From NCBI GenBank assembly GCA_902459845.2, contig CABPSV020000036.1, positions 1-41,683 of the forward strand: a DNA stretch of 41,683 nucleotides, read 5' to 3'. Of the stretch, positions 10,388-21,000 are shown in pieces; positions within the stretch are counted from its first letter, which is position 1; every line of letters begins with the position of its first letter. The notes beneath the pieces were generated by a model. That model was not told the origin of the DNA, did no database searches, and was given only the letters and a program-made list of their open reading frames with translations. The DNA is from Hepatocystis sp. ex Piliocolobus tephrosceles (Eukaryota; Apicomplexa; Aconoidasida; Haemosporida; Plasmodiidae). The translations under genes and the position numbers were made by a program.

Positions 10388-13210
10388 AAGTAATAATAAT
10401 AATAATAATCACGATGTAAATATGTGCAATAATTCCGTATTTGTTATTAATAAGTATAATTTAAACAACAAAAATTTAAATAATAATAGTAACGAATACA
10501 TAAACATAAATACTCCAGTGTGTAATAAAAATCCTATGCAAAATATGTACATCATAAACAACCATATGTCAACTTGTTGTCACAATTTAAATAACATGAC
10601 ATACTGTAACGGATATACCACAATAAATGGTATGTAAACATGAGTATATATAACAAATGCATGTGTTAGCATTTTTTACATAAAGTAGCATTGTGTATAA
10701 TTTGATGGTTTTATAAGTATATAAGTGTGTATATATGTGATAATTCTTTTGTGTACATCATATTTAGTGATAATTTAAATTTTTTTTTTTTTTTTTTTTT
10801 CAAATCCCATATTTTGCTTTACTTATTCAACATACTTTACTTATATAACCTATTTTGCTTATACTGATTCATTTTTTTTTTTTTTTTTTTTACCCCTTTT
10901 TCAGATAATAGCAAACTGAGCCAAAGCCAATATTTAAACATAAAGAAAAGTAAACTGATCAACAATTTAAATTTTTTTATGCGAGTCTGTTGTAATAAAA
11001 AATCGTACATAAACTTCATTAATCATTATTTTAACATAATATACAGTAAAGATATTAATATATTATTTAAGTATGAATGCATTTTGCAAAAATTTGTGTT
11101 TGAAAATGAACAGAATTTAACAGAAACTGATTATTATGATGCATATGTTAAATTAAACAAAATCCCCATTTTGATAAAAGATAACAGCTCATTTAATAAT
11201 ATGACATTTGATATAAATAATGATAACGTTGATAATAATAATGAAAATAATAATATGTACTTAATGAATAATAATAGTAACTTAAAAAGTAATGTATTAA
11301 GATTTATACAAGTATATGACAGTTTAACTGCTAATTTTTTTAAATATATATTCACAAAAATAAATAATGAGGAGATAAATATACATAGTTTTAATGTTGA
11401 TAATATAATACATAATTTTTTAAATAAAAAAAATTTATTAAAAGAAAATGTTTTTAATTTATTATTAAATATAAATAAAACTTATCAAATAAAATACAAT
11501 TCAGTTATTGGGGATATATTAAATGAAGAATATATAAAAGAAAAAAATGAAAAAATAATTTTTGAGATGTTAAAAAATAAAGTAGAACGTATGTCCAATT
11601 CATTAAATAAGGAAAACGAATTTAATATGTTTAATGAGGATAATAATAATGATATTAGCAATGACAGTAGTAATGACAGTAGTAATGACAGTAGTAATGA
11701 CAGTAGTAATGACAGTAGTAATGGCAGTAGTAATGATAGTAGTAATAATAGTAGTAATAATAGTAATAATCTTAGTAACAATTTTAGTAATAATCTTAGT
11801 AACAATTTTAGTAACAATTTTAATAACAATTTTAGTAATAATCTTAGTAACAATTTTAGTAACAATTTTAGTAACAATTTTAGTAACAATTTTAGTACAA
11901 ATAATCAAAATCCTCTGTATATAAATTGTATAAATTTAATTGATAACAATTTTTATGATTATAATTTAGGTACTAACTATTATAATGATGAAGCTGTAAT
12001 AAATGATGATAACATTAAAAACAATTCAAATGGGTATGAACATAACTGTACATATCATCATAACAGTAATGATATTATGAATGGAGAACATGTTAGTAAT
12101 AATGACATTAACAATAGTGGCGTTAATATTTTTAGCAATATAATAAATACTAATAAAAAAGAATTAAGCAAATCGTTTGATGAAAATAAACAGGAAAATA
12201 ATAAATTTGATTATAATTTTAATAATAAATTAAATATAGATAATGACTCAGATTTTGTACATAATTTTTATGACGTTAAAAATAGCAGAATATATAATAG
12301 TAACAAATCGGATACTACTACAGTTGGTATTTCAGATGATGCTTCTGTTCATACTACTATGATAGATGGTAGTGATTATTCACCATGTAGTGACACTTCT
12401 TGTAGTAAAAGATCACGTAATAACAAATCTCGTAGTAACACTCTTAGCACTCATATACCAAGTAATCATGCTCATTGTAAATATGACATAAACGAAGGAA
12501 ATTATTGGAAAAGGTCTATGTTGAATACATTTGAAACAATTTCAGATAATAATAGTGAAACAAATCATTCTGATATTACTATAACAACAGACACTATAAC
12601 AACAGACATTATAAACAATCATTATTTTTACAATGAAAATATAAAAAATCCTTGTATTTTTTTTAATAATACAAACAATATATTTAAAAAGAATATATAT
12701 GATGATGATATATGTGATAATGAATCTACTAACAGTAATAATACTTCTATTACTACTACAACAATAAATGAAAAAAATCAACAACAAGGAAACATTTTAG
12801 ATACTATGTATGAATTTTTAAAAAATAATACTTTTATACCTAATAATAATATTTACACAGATTTTGTAGAGAATGGTAATGATATTTTTTTAAATAAAAT
12901 TAAAAAAAGTGATAAAAATGCATATTATAAATTATTAGATAAATTTGATAGAATGTATAACATAATAAATGAGTTTAAAAGTATTATAATGCCAAACGAA
13001 AATATTCAAAATAATATAAATAATAAAAATGTAATGCACAGAAAATTAAGAAGAAGAACATTTATGAATGATGATTATACTACATTGAATTATAATCGTA
13101 ACGTTAATCATTCGAAACGAGGCTTAAAAGTAGCAAATAATAACAGTAGCGTGATAAATAAAACAGCAAAAAGAACAAGAAGGGTAGGTAGAGGCAGAAA
13201 GCGGGTGTGA
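10113..13210 (+). CDS. Asn-rich protein of unknown function, two exons, basic C-terminus
   Basis: Exon 1 is 10113-10629 and exon 2 is 10905-13210. The donor GTATGT and acceptor TTTCAG join with one base left over from exon 1 (a GAT codon across the junction), giving 940 residues. I do not recognise the protein. Non-repetitive parts are the N-terminus (about 1-70, with several cysteines), a segment at about 195-245 (RVCCNKKSYINFINHYF...), a helical-looking stretch at about 800-875, and a basic tail at about 885-940 ending in RRVGRGRKRV, which looks like a nuclear localisation or DNA-contacting tail. Asn runs lie at about 73-98, and a four-residue repeat (SNDS, then NNFS) at about 420-505. A Ser/Thr/Asp-rich low-complexity region follows. 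No signal peptide or membrane segment is seen. An upstream in-frame extension to 9963 is T-rich and rejected. The long upstream interval would fit a developmentally controlled gene, but that is inference. Confidence 0.85.
10330..10412 (+). repeat. AAT trinucleotide tract encoding poly-Asn
   Basis: AAT/AGT/AAA triplets encode an Asn run with scattered Ser, Thr and Lys within exon 1 of the Asn-rich gene. The phase-3 period agrees with coding sequence. Confidence 0.9.
11637..11905 (+). repeat. 12-bp tandem repeats encoding SNDS / NNFS
   Basis: A first block repeats AGTAATGACAGT (Ser-Asn-Asp-Ser) and a second repeats AACAATTTTAGT (Asn-Asn-Phe-Ser) with variants. The 12-base period keeps frame. 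Both strands and all frames are open here, which explains several long antisense frames that are not genes. Confidence 0.95.
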
Positions 13211-13277
13211 TGTAGGTTCATAATAAAAAGAGAAATGAATAAAAGCGGGAAAAAAAAAATAAATAAAAAACATGAAA

Positions 13278-13570
13278 GAGACAGAACGAAAATAGAGACC
13301 GAACGAAAATAAAGACTGAACGAAAGTAGAGACTAAACGAAAGTAGAGACTGAACGAAAGTAGAGACTGAACGAAAGTAGAGACTGAACGAAAGTAGAGA
13401 CTGAACGAAAGTAGAGACTGAACGAAAGTAGAGACTGAACGAAAGTAGAGACTGAACGAAAGTAGAGACTGAACGAAAATAGAGATTGGACGAAAGTAGA
13501 GACTGAACAAAAATAGAGATTGGACGAAAATAGAGACTGAGCAAAAATAGAGACTGAACGAAAATAGAGA
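13278..13570. repeat. 17-bp minisatellite (GAACGAAAGTAGAGACT), about 17 copies
   Basis: Tandem units of 17 bases begin about 70 bases after the stop codon of the Asn-rich gene. The central units are nearly identical (GAACGAAAGTAGAGACT); the flanking ones vary (AAAATAGAGA, TTGGACG). The plus strand has a stop in each unit. The minus strand has none in any frame, so 17 bases x 3 give the same 17-residue repeat in all three minus frames. It probably lies in the 3' untranslated region. Confidence 0.95.
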
Positions 13571-15206
13571 CAGAAGGAAAACATACACAGAAGCAATAAA
13601 AAACGTTGATTATGAATTAAAATGATGTACTATTTTGACAAGTCATTATTGTGATAGCACATTAACACGTGTCAACTTAAAACAAAAAAAAAGAATATTA
13701 AATTGTTTAGTATTTATTTTATTTCATTTTCGTTTTTATTTACTCTATAATACTCTTAAAAACTGATTATACTTATTTTTTTTTTTTCTTTTCCGATTTA
13801 GTTTTTTATAGTTTTTATATGTTAAACTAATCATAAAAAAAATTATATGTTATATAACATTTGAATAATCAAATTATATGTTATTATTTAGATTTATTTC
13901 ATTTTTTTTTACTTTTTTTTAAAGTATCATAACGACAAGGGTGTATATATATATATATTTATATATGAATGTGCATATTTATCTACTTACTGATGTATGT
14001 ATGTACCTATGGCTTTGTGTACTTATATGTGCACTTACGTATTTATGTATACCTATGATTATAAATTTACGTATGCATTGACACTTGCGTGCTTTTTATT
14101 ATTTTGTATATATTATTTTGTATATATTATTTTGTATATATTATTTTGTACATGTTATTTTGTACATGTTATTTTGTACATGTTATTTTGTACATGTTAT
14201 TTTGTACATATTATTTTGTACATACATATTATTTTGTACATACATATTATTTTGTACATACATATTATTTTACCCAATTTTTTACCTCTTTACGTGTATA
14301 CCTAGTTAAATAAGCAATGACACTTTTTTTTTTGATGTTTTATTAAACTTTGTAGAAGCATTTGCCAAAAAAAAAATATCTCATAAACTTATATTTGATA
14401 TATGATCATGCATAGCATTAATAGCATTAATATATATATTTTATAAAAAAAAAAAAAAGAAAGTTAATTATTTACATTTTTTTTTTTTGTTTAGCTTTAA
14501 CTAAATTTTTTTTTATTTTCACAAAACGTGTTACAAAATGAAAAAAAAAAATTTATACACATAAAAAAATAAAACAATAAAAAAATTTTAATTTTATGTA
14601 AAATATATAAAGTGGTAGTATTTAAAAAAAAAAAAAAGAAAAAAGATGCATGAGTTTATATATATATGTATATATGTAGTTATTCTATTTGTTAAAACTA
14701 GTATTTTTTTTTATTATAATTTATTTTTTTTTTTAGTTTTATAAATATGATGTATATATTTTTAGTTGTGATTCAAATATGTATATGTTAGTGCATATAT
14801 ATATATGTATTTATACATATATATATATATTTTTTAAATTACAAAAAAACGTGTAAAAAAAAGAAAGTTAAGACCTTTTAAGTACACATTGTGGTATATA
14901 ATATGTTTTTATATATTTTTTAGCATATATATATATATACACACACATAAAAAAGGTAAGAGTACTTTTAAATTCATTGCTAATGTTTTAAAAAATGTTA
15001 CATATGGTTTCATATTATGTGTACATATATATATTTATATAAATGATCTACGCCATTTCTTTTATATTTTATCAACATTTAAGTATATGTTATGATATAT
15101 TGTATTACTTCTTTTTATTACATATTATAACTTACGGATAAATATTACTACTATTTAGGCACTGACACTAAACAAATGTGAAAAACATAAACCAACGGAA
15201 AATATT
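13571..15206. other. Intergenic region between convergent genes
   Basis: This region separates the 3' ends of the Asn-rich gene (plus) and the ubiquitin protease (minus), so it should hold both 3' untranslated regions. It contains poly(T), (TA)n and the 14/18-base tandem repeat listed separately. No supportable gene is seen. Confidence 0.6.
14093..14272. repeat. 14-bp and 18-bp tandem repeat (ATTTTGTAYATRTT family)
   Basis: Units ATTTTGTATATATT change to ATTTTGTACATGTT, and then to an 18-base form carrying an extra ACAT (ATTTTGTACATACATATT). This shows stepwise expansion of one minisatellite. Overlapping open frames here are artefacts of the repeat. Confidence 0.9.
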
Positions 15207-16352
15207 TCAAGAGACCCTCTTGAGCAACAACAGATAGATATCACTTATATTTTCCGAGTTGTAAGGATTGTTTATTTTTTTTATTTTATCATCATTGCAC
15301 TTGTAAAATCCATCACTATATTTAACAATGGCTGTATAATGGCCATTATAGCTATTACCGCTATGACATACAATACTTTCAATTATATATTTTGAGTTAT
15401 ATAATGATTCATGATTTGACATAAAAGCATATTGTGAAAAATCTACTAATCCATCTGGTGGTAATAAAACCATAGTATCAATTTTTTTTATTTTACTATT
15501 ATTATAATTACCAGATTCGAATATCCATTTAAATCTTTTTATATAAATAATTATATATATGTTTGGCATTCTGTATATACCTTTTTTAATACGACTTAGT
15601 TTTTTTAATTTACATTTTTCACATTCAAGATTAGAATAATCATCTTTTTTTACAATATTGTTTTTAAGTAAATCATTTAATGTAGTACTTTTTATATTTT
15701 CACTAGTAAACTCTAATCCTAAATCTAAACAAAATTCAAAACTATGCCTTGTATGTTCACAATTAGAACAAGTAATACTAGTAATGTTTTGAAAACCTAA
15801 TAAATCAGTTATTATACTATTATCTTTAAATAAATATTTAATCCAGTATTTGTCACTGGCTTTTTCTTTATTATCATTTTCATCTAATTTTATATCAAAA
15901 TTTTGTGGTATATTTATATCTCTACTACATTCAACATTTATATAATCGAATAATAAAAATAAAAACTCATGTGCATCATTTTGAGAGTTAACAATTAAAT
16001 TAGTATTATATTTTTTAATTTTTCTTAATATATTAATATGTTTATCTGTACATATTAAATTATCATCTGCACGATATGCTTCTTGAAAAAGGTCAAATAA
16101 GGATCTTAATATATCACCTTTATATTTAGATTTCGTTACCTGACATATTTTATCAAATTTTTTTAATACATAAATACAAAGTGGTTTTATTGATAAAACT
16201 AATTGTAATGACGCATTACAGTAACAAATATTACCATTATTGTTAAAAGAAATATGTTTTCTATTTATACTATCATAGTTATAATGTTTTGAATAATATT
16301 CATAGTTTTTTATGGGTAACACATTTAACAAGTTATTTTCTGTTATATTCAT
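15207..16352 (-). CDS. Ubiquitin-specific protease (USP family), single exon
   Basis: A 381-residue cysteine protease of peptidase family C19, which removes ubiquitin from substrates. The Cys box is GNICYCNASLQ with catalytic Cys43. A QNDAHEFL motif follows, then two CxxC pairs (CSNC and CEKC) typical of the zinc-binding fingers. The His box reads CHSGNSYNGHYTAIV with catalytic His338, then YKCNDDKI supplying the Asn/Asp (353/354). The chain ends just after the final YLLLLKR strand, so it is little more than a catalytic core. The motif order and the ND pair resemble the USP36/USP17 subgroup. There is no signal peptide or membrane segment. The first ATG is only about 40 residues before the catalytic Cys, as expected for a minimal USP. 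The gene converges with the Asn-rich gene. Substrates cannot be told from sequence. Confidence 0.95.
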   Translation of the reverse strand: MNITENNLLNVLPIKNYEYYSKHYNYDSINRKHISFNNNGNICYCNASLQLVLSIKPLCIYVLKKFDKICQVTKSKYKGDILRSLFDLFQEAYRADDNLICTDKHINILRKIKKYNTNLIVNSQNDAHEFLFLLFDYINVECSRDINIPQNFDIKLDENDNKEKASDKYWIKYLFKDNSIITDLLGFQNITSITCSNCEHTRHSFEFCLDLGLEFTSENIKSTTLNDLLKNNIVKKDDYSNLECEKCKLKKLSRIKKGIYRMPNIYIIIYIKRFKWIFESGNYNNSKIKKIDTMVLLPPDGLVDFSQYAFMSNHESLYNSKYIIESIVCHSGNSYNGHYTAIVKYSDGFYKCNDDKIKKINNPYNSENISDIYLLLLKRVS

Positions 16353-16481
16353 TTTATCTCAATGTTAAAAAAAAAAAAAAAAACCCTAAATAGAGTATGT
16401 AGTGTATATGTGTATATAATGACGAACATATATAAAAAAGGTACTATAAAAAGGTAGTATTAATGTATACAACAAATATGT

Positions 16482-16529
<48 letters not shown>

Positions 16530-16790
16530 TTATTTTTTTTTTTTTTAATTATTTTGACTTTTTTTTTTTTTTTATTTATTTATAATTTGTTTTACTATTT
16601 TTTTTTTTTATTTATTTATAATTTTTTTTTAATTTTTTTTTTTCTTTCACTTAATAATTTACAAAATTTGATATTTTTACAAAAAAACTTAATTTAACTA
16701 TAATTGTAGACGTCCTAATTTGTTATCGTAAAAATAAAAAAAAAAAAGACGTTATTCTATCTTATGTAAGGTATATTATTTAATGGCCGC

Positions 16791-16792
<2 letters not shown>

Positions 16793-16832
<40 letters not shown>
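16793..16832. repeat. (TA)n microsatellite
   Basis: About 20 TA units passing into TGTGTG. A similar tract lies at 16486-16527, nearer the protease start codon. Confidence 0.95.
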
Positions 16833-16840
<8 letters not shown>

Positions 16841-17304
16841 ATATATGTGCGAGTTTATATATTGTGAATATTTTATTTTTTACTCACGATATTTTTTTTT
16901 GTTTTATGCGTTTTTATGTTTTCCTTTAAGTTTATAAGAAAAATAACATCATAAAAAAAATTATTTGTTTATTTATGTATATATATATATATATATATAT
17001 ATTTACTTTATGTAATTACTTCTATCATTTTTTATACGTTAGATTTATTTTTTCCTTACCATTTCTATTTTTTCTTTAAGTTAAAACATATTAATTAAAC
17101 TATTTTATTTTACTAACTAGAAATATTTTTAATTGTGTCGGTAGAATACTCAAACGTGTGAATAATATAAATCAATTAAAAAAATGTAAAGAAAAAAAAA
17201 AAAAAAAATTATTTGAAATGATAAACTTGTGTCAAAGCTAAAAAAAAAAAAAAAAAATTATTTAATATGATAAACTTACATCAATGCAAAAAAAAAAAAA
17301 AAAA

Positions 17305-17367
17305 AAAAATTAAACACGAATTAAACACAAATTAAACACAAATTAAACACAAATTAAAAACAAATTA
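17305..17367. repeat. 11-bp tandem repeat (AATTAAACACA)
   Basis: About five tandem copies of AATTAAACACA, the first with CACG and the last with AAACA. It follows a poly(A) tract. No coding sense. Confidence 0.85.
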
Positions 17368-17493
17368 GTAAAGGCCAAATTTTCTTAATATATAATTAAA
17401 CAAACAATTTCAAACACGTACACAAGTGCAGCTGTTTATTTAAAACGGTAAAAAGGGCAAAAATAAAAACAGTTTTATTATGTAGATATTATA

Positions 17494-17705
17494 ATGCCTT
17501 TGAAAAAATTGAAAGAACAAAACGACAAAAGTAGGGTTTATAAAGTACATAATGTAAGGTTAAAAAAAAATAATTCTGTAGTTAAAAAAGATATATATAT
17601 TTATATATATACATATATTATATAACCATTGTTGATATACGTTTTTTGCAGATTTTTTTTTTTTTTTTTTTTTTTTGATAGGTTGGGAAGTTTGTTAAAA
17701 AATAA
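17494..17705 (+). CDS. Possible two-exon micro-gene (27 codons)
   Basis: ATG at 17494 opens 20 codons (MPLKKLKEQNDKSRVYKVHN) ending at a good donor (AAT|GTAAGG, 17553/17554). After a T-rich stretch, the acceptor GATAG leads in phase 0 to VGKFVKK and a stop at 17703-17705. The result is a 27-residue, strongly basic peptide. The exons are less A+T-rich than their surroundings. I do not recognise it. It may be a real micro-protein, part of a non-coding transcript antisense to the neighbouring promoter, or chance. Confidence 0.25.
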
Positions 17706-18044
17706 TATACGTTTGTAAATAAATCACTTCAAGTCGCAACCAAAATGTTTGCTAAAATGTGTTTAATTTTTTAATTTTTATATTTATAAAAACGTTGTTT
17801 TATATAACACAATTACGGTTAAGAAAAAAAAAAATTAAAACATACATAAAATAATAGAGAAATGCAAAACTTATGATTATATATTGAATGGTGAAATAAA
17901 TGGAGAAAGTAAAAAAAAACACAAAAATTTCAAAAGTTGTTAAAATGCAATTACTGCAAAAATGTTTAAGTTTTTTTTTTTTTTTTTTTTTTTTTTTTGT
18001 AGAATTGTACAAACACACATATTTATATATGTTATACACATGTT

Positions 18045-21000
18045 TCAATTCCACAATGTTCCGGAAAATTTTTTAAAAATGATGTTTTCACTTTCAACAT
18101 AAAAAAGCTTAACTTTTTTGTACATCATTTTGTCAATAAATAAATTGTAACTTATCAAATTCGAAGTCTTATTTTTTTTTGCAAATGATTTATTATTTGT
18201 TGTATTATGAACATTTACAAATGAGTATTTGCATGTTTTTTCATTATTTTCTGAATAATCATCATCCGTTGTAAATTCTGCCTCTGAGCTTGTATCAAAA
18301 AAATAGCAACGTTTTTCTATTTTTTTTTTTTTTTTTACATATTTGTTTATATTTTTGTCTACAGTTATGTCAATATTTATAGCTTTATTTATGCTTTTAT
18401 TCATCCTTCGCTTTTTTCTGTTGGTCTTTAAACCATCATGTGATAAAAAATAATCAAAATCATTAATCAGCTTATAATTATTTTTAAATTTATACATTGC
18501 ACTTTTTTTTGACACAAACATTAATTTAAATGAAATAAACCCATCTTGACACATTGCTCTTAACAAAAAATTTAAATCGCAAAAATTTAATAGTTCAAGG
18601 CTTTTATATATCTGCAAAAAAAAAAAATAAAATAAAAGTGAGAAGGTAAAAATGGAAAGGTAAAAGTGGGAAAGTAAAAGTGGGAAAGTAAAAGTGATAC
18701 TATTAAAAAAAACATGCTACTTTTATTAAAAATGTAATATACACTGGTGTATTGGCATATTCGTATATAATTATGAACAAATGTTAAAACAGTAACATTA
18801 TTGTGCATTTAACATAGATGTAAGTATGTTTTTTTTTTTTTTTTTTAATAAAATTATGGCGAGAATAAAATGGAATTATGCGACATAATATGCAATAGGA
18901 TATATATAAATTATAAATTATATATATATATTTATTTATTTATTTATTAATTTTTTTTTTGCTTACATCAAAGATAGAAGAATACGGATTATTTTTCAAA
19001 TAAAAAAATATTTTCAAAATGTAAAAAAAAATAAATTTAACATTGGTATAACCATTTAAATATGTAAAGCTATTTGCATGAGTATAATTATCATTTATAT
19101 AGTATAGATTGATATTTTTTCGTATATGTGTATTTTTTTTTATTTTTTTTAAAAAATTGATTTCAAAATATTTGCTAGCTTTAATGATAACTTGTTTTAT
19201 ATATTTAATAACAAATGGGTATTTTTTTTTTTTCATATAATTTAATAATGTATTTCCTATTTTAGTGTTACATATGTTATTTGTATGTAAATTATTTACC
19301 CTATGTTTTGTTATTGTATTTTCATTATTTTTGTTTTCTTTGAAGGTGCTTATTTGTTTATAATTTTCAAGTAAATACATAAAAAAATAATCATGTATTA
19401 TGATAGAACATTGTATGTTATAGAGTAATATCAATTTGGGAATAAACTTAGGTTTTGCTAATGTGTTGTTGTTAATAAAGTTTATAAATACATAATCACC
19501 ATAATGTAACGTTTTTTTATTATATATAACTTGTTCTGTAACTGTTTTTTTATAGAAATGTTTTTGTGATGCGTGTTTATAATATTCATCTGGTCCGTTC
19601 TTTTGGTTGTCATTTGAGTTATTATTATTGTTATTATTATGATGGGTAATGGTGGTATTATTTTTATGTGTTACTATATTTTTTATGTTGTTCAAAAAAT
19701 TGTCAAACTTCTTGACACAACTAGTTGTATCCTTTTTAATTTGCAATTTATTATTTTTTAAATTATAATTAATCATATTTAAAAATGGGTGTTTGTAATT
19801 ATGTTCATAAAATAAATATCTCCTCTTATAAATATTATTATTATTGTAATATTGTGCTACAAATAATTTATGCGTGTTCATAAAACTTATTATTCTTATA
19901 AAATTTAATTTATTTAAACAAAACAGAATAAAATCGTATTCTTTTTTTACACGTACATATTCACTATAACATGCCCGTTTCAAAAAATTTTTTAAATATA
20001 TTTTTTTTAAAATATCAATAAAACAACCTTTTTTTTTTTTTTTTTTAATTAATAAAAATATAAATATCATTTTTTGAATAATTTTTTTAATAACAATTGA
20101 TTTCTTTTTTTTATTTGATTTGTTTAGTACATCATCTGTGTAGTTACCAAATTCATCATAACAGCTTAAAATGTCTTTGAAGTAAAAAACTTGATGCAGT
20201 ATTTGTATAACAGCGAAAAAGTTATTTTTATATATTTTAGTACAGTTTTCGTTATTATTATTATAATTACTACTACGACTGTTACTGTTATAATTTTTAA
20301 TTGTTATCTTTTTTATAAATTGTCTTGATTTTGTTTTACTTTTTTTTGCGTATCTTGTACTTGTTTCTATGTTCCCTTCTCTTTTTTGCATGGACTTTAC
20401 ATTTCTTTCCATTTGAATTTTTTTTTTGTTTATTTGGGATATGTTATTATTGTTCGTTGTTTTAGTTTGTTTATGTTTGTGGTTTATATTTTTTCGACTA
20501 CCTTTTTTTTTGTTTGCGACAAGTGTTACTACATCGTTTGCATTTTCTGTGGTAGTTTTATTTTTTCTTTTATCACATAGTAACCAATAAACTGTATTTT
20601 TCAAAATGGATACTTGAATATCCAACAAAGTGTCTATATATTTATTTTCATTCGAAATATAAGCAATATTATATAAATGTATATTTTGGGGATATATTTC
20701 AAAATCAATAAATGTTTTTTTATTTATGTTAAATATTAATAATTTATTTTTTTTATAAATAAATGAATTTGATTTGTCACTATTATTACTTTCATTATTA
20801 TATGCTTGTACATATTTATTAAAAATATAAGTAAAATTAATATTCGTGTTTTGTATATTCAACAAATCCAAGTTTTGTAACATAATTTTATTATTTTTAT
20901 TACATTTAAATAAATGATTTTGATAAATATATAAACAATATTTTTTTAGATAATTAAAATAACAATTATTTAGATCATTTGTACCATATTGTAACTGTTG

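Larger units (their letters stand above)
16353..18044. other. Intergenic region upstream of the ubiquitin protease
   Basis: About 1.7 kb lies between the 5' end of the minus-strand protease and the 3' end of the minus-strand TFIIIC-like gene, so it holds the protease promoter and the other gene's 3' untranslated region. It contains (TA)n tracts at 16486-16527 and 16793-16832, several poly(A/T) runs and an 11-base repeat. A weak two-exon plus-strand frame lies at 17494-17705. Confidence 0.6.

Noticed and set aside
11485..11924. Antisense and frame-shifted Leu/Thr/Ile repeat frames
   Set aside because: They are shadows of the 12-base coding repeat in the Asn-rich gene, which leaves other frames open.
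13278..13570. A CRISPR-like array
   Set aside because: The 17-base units are directly tandem with no unique spacers, and the genome is eukaryotic.
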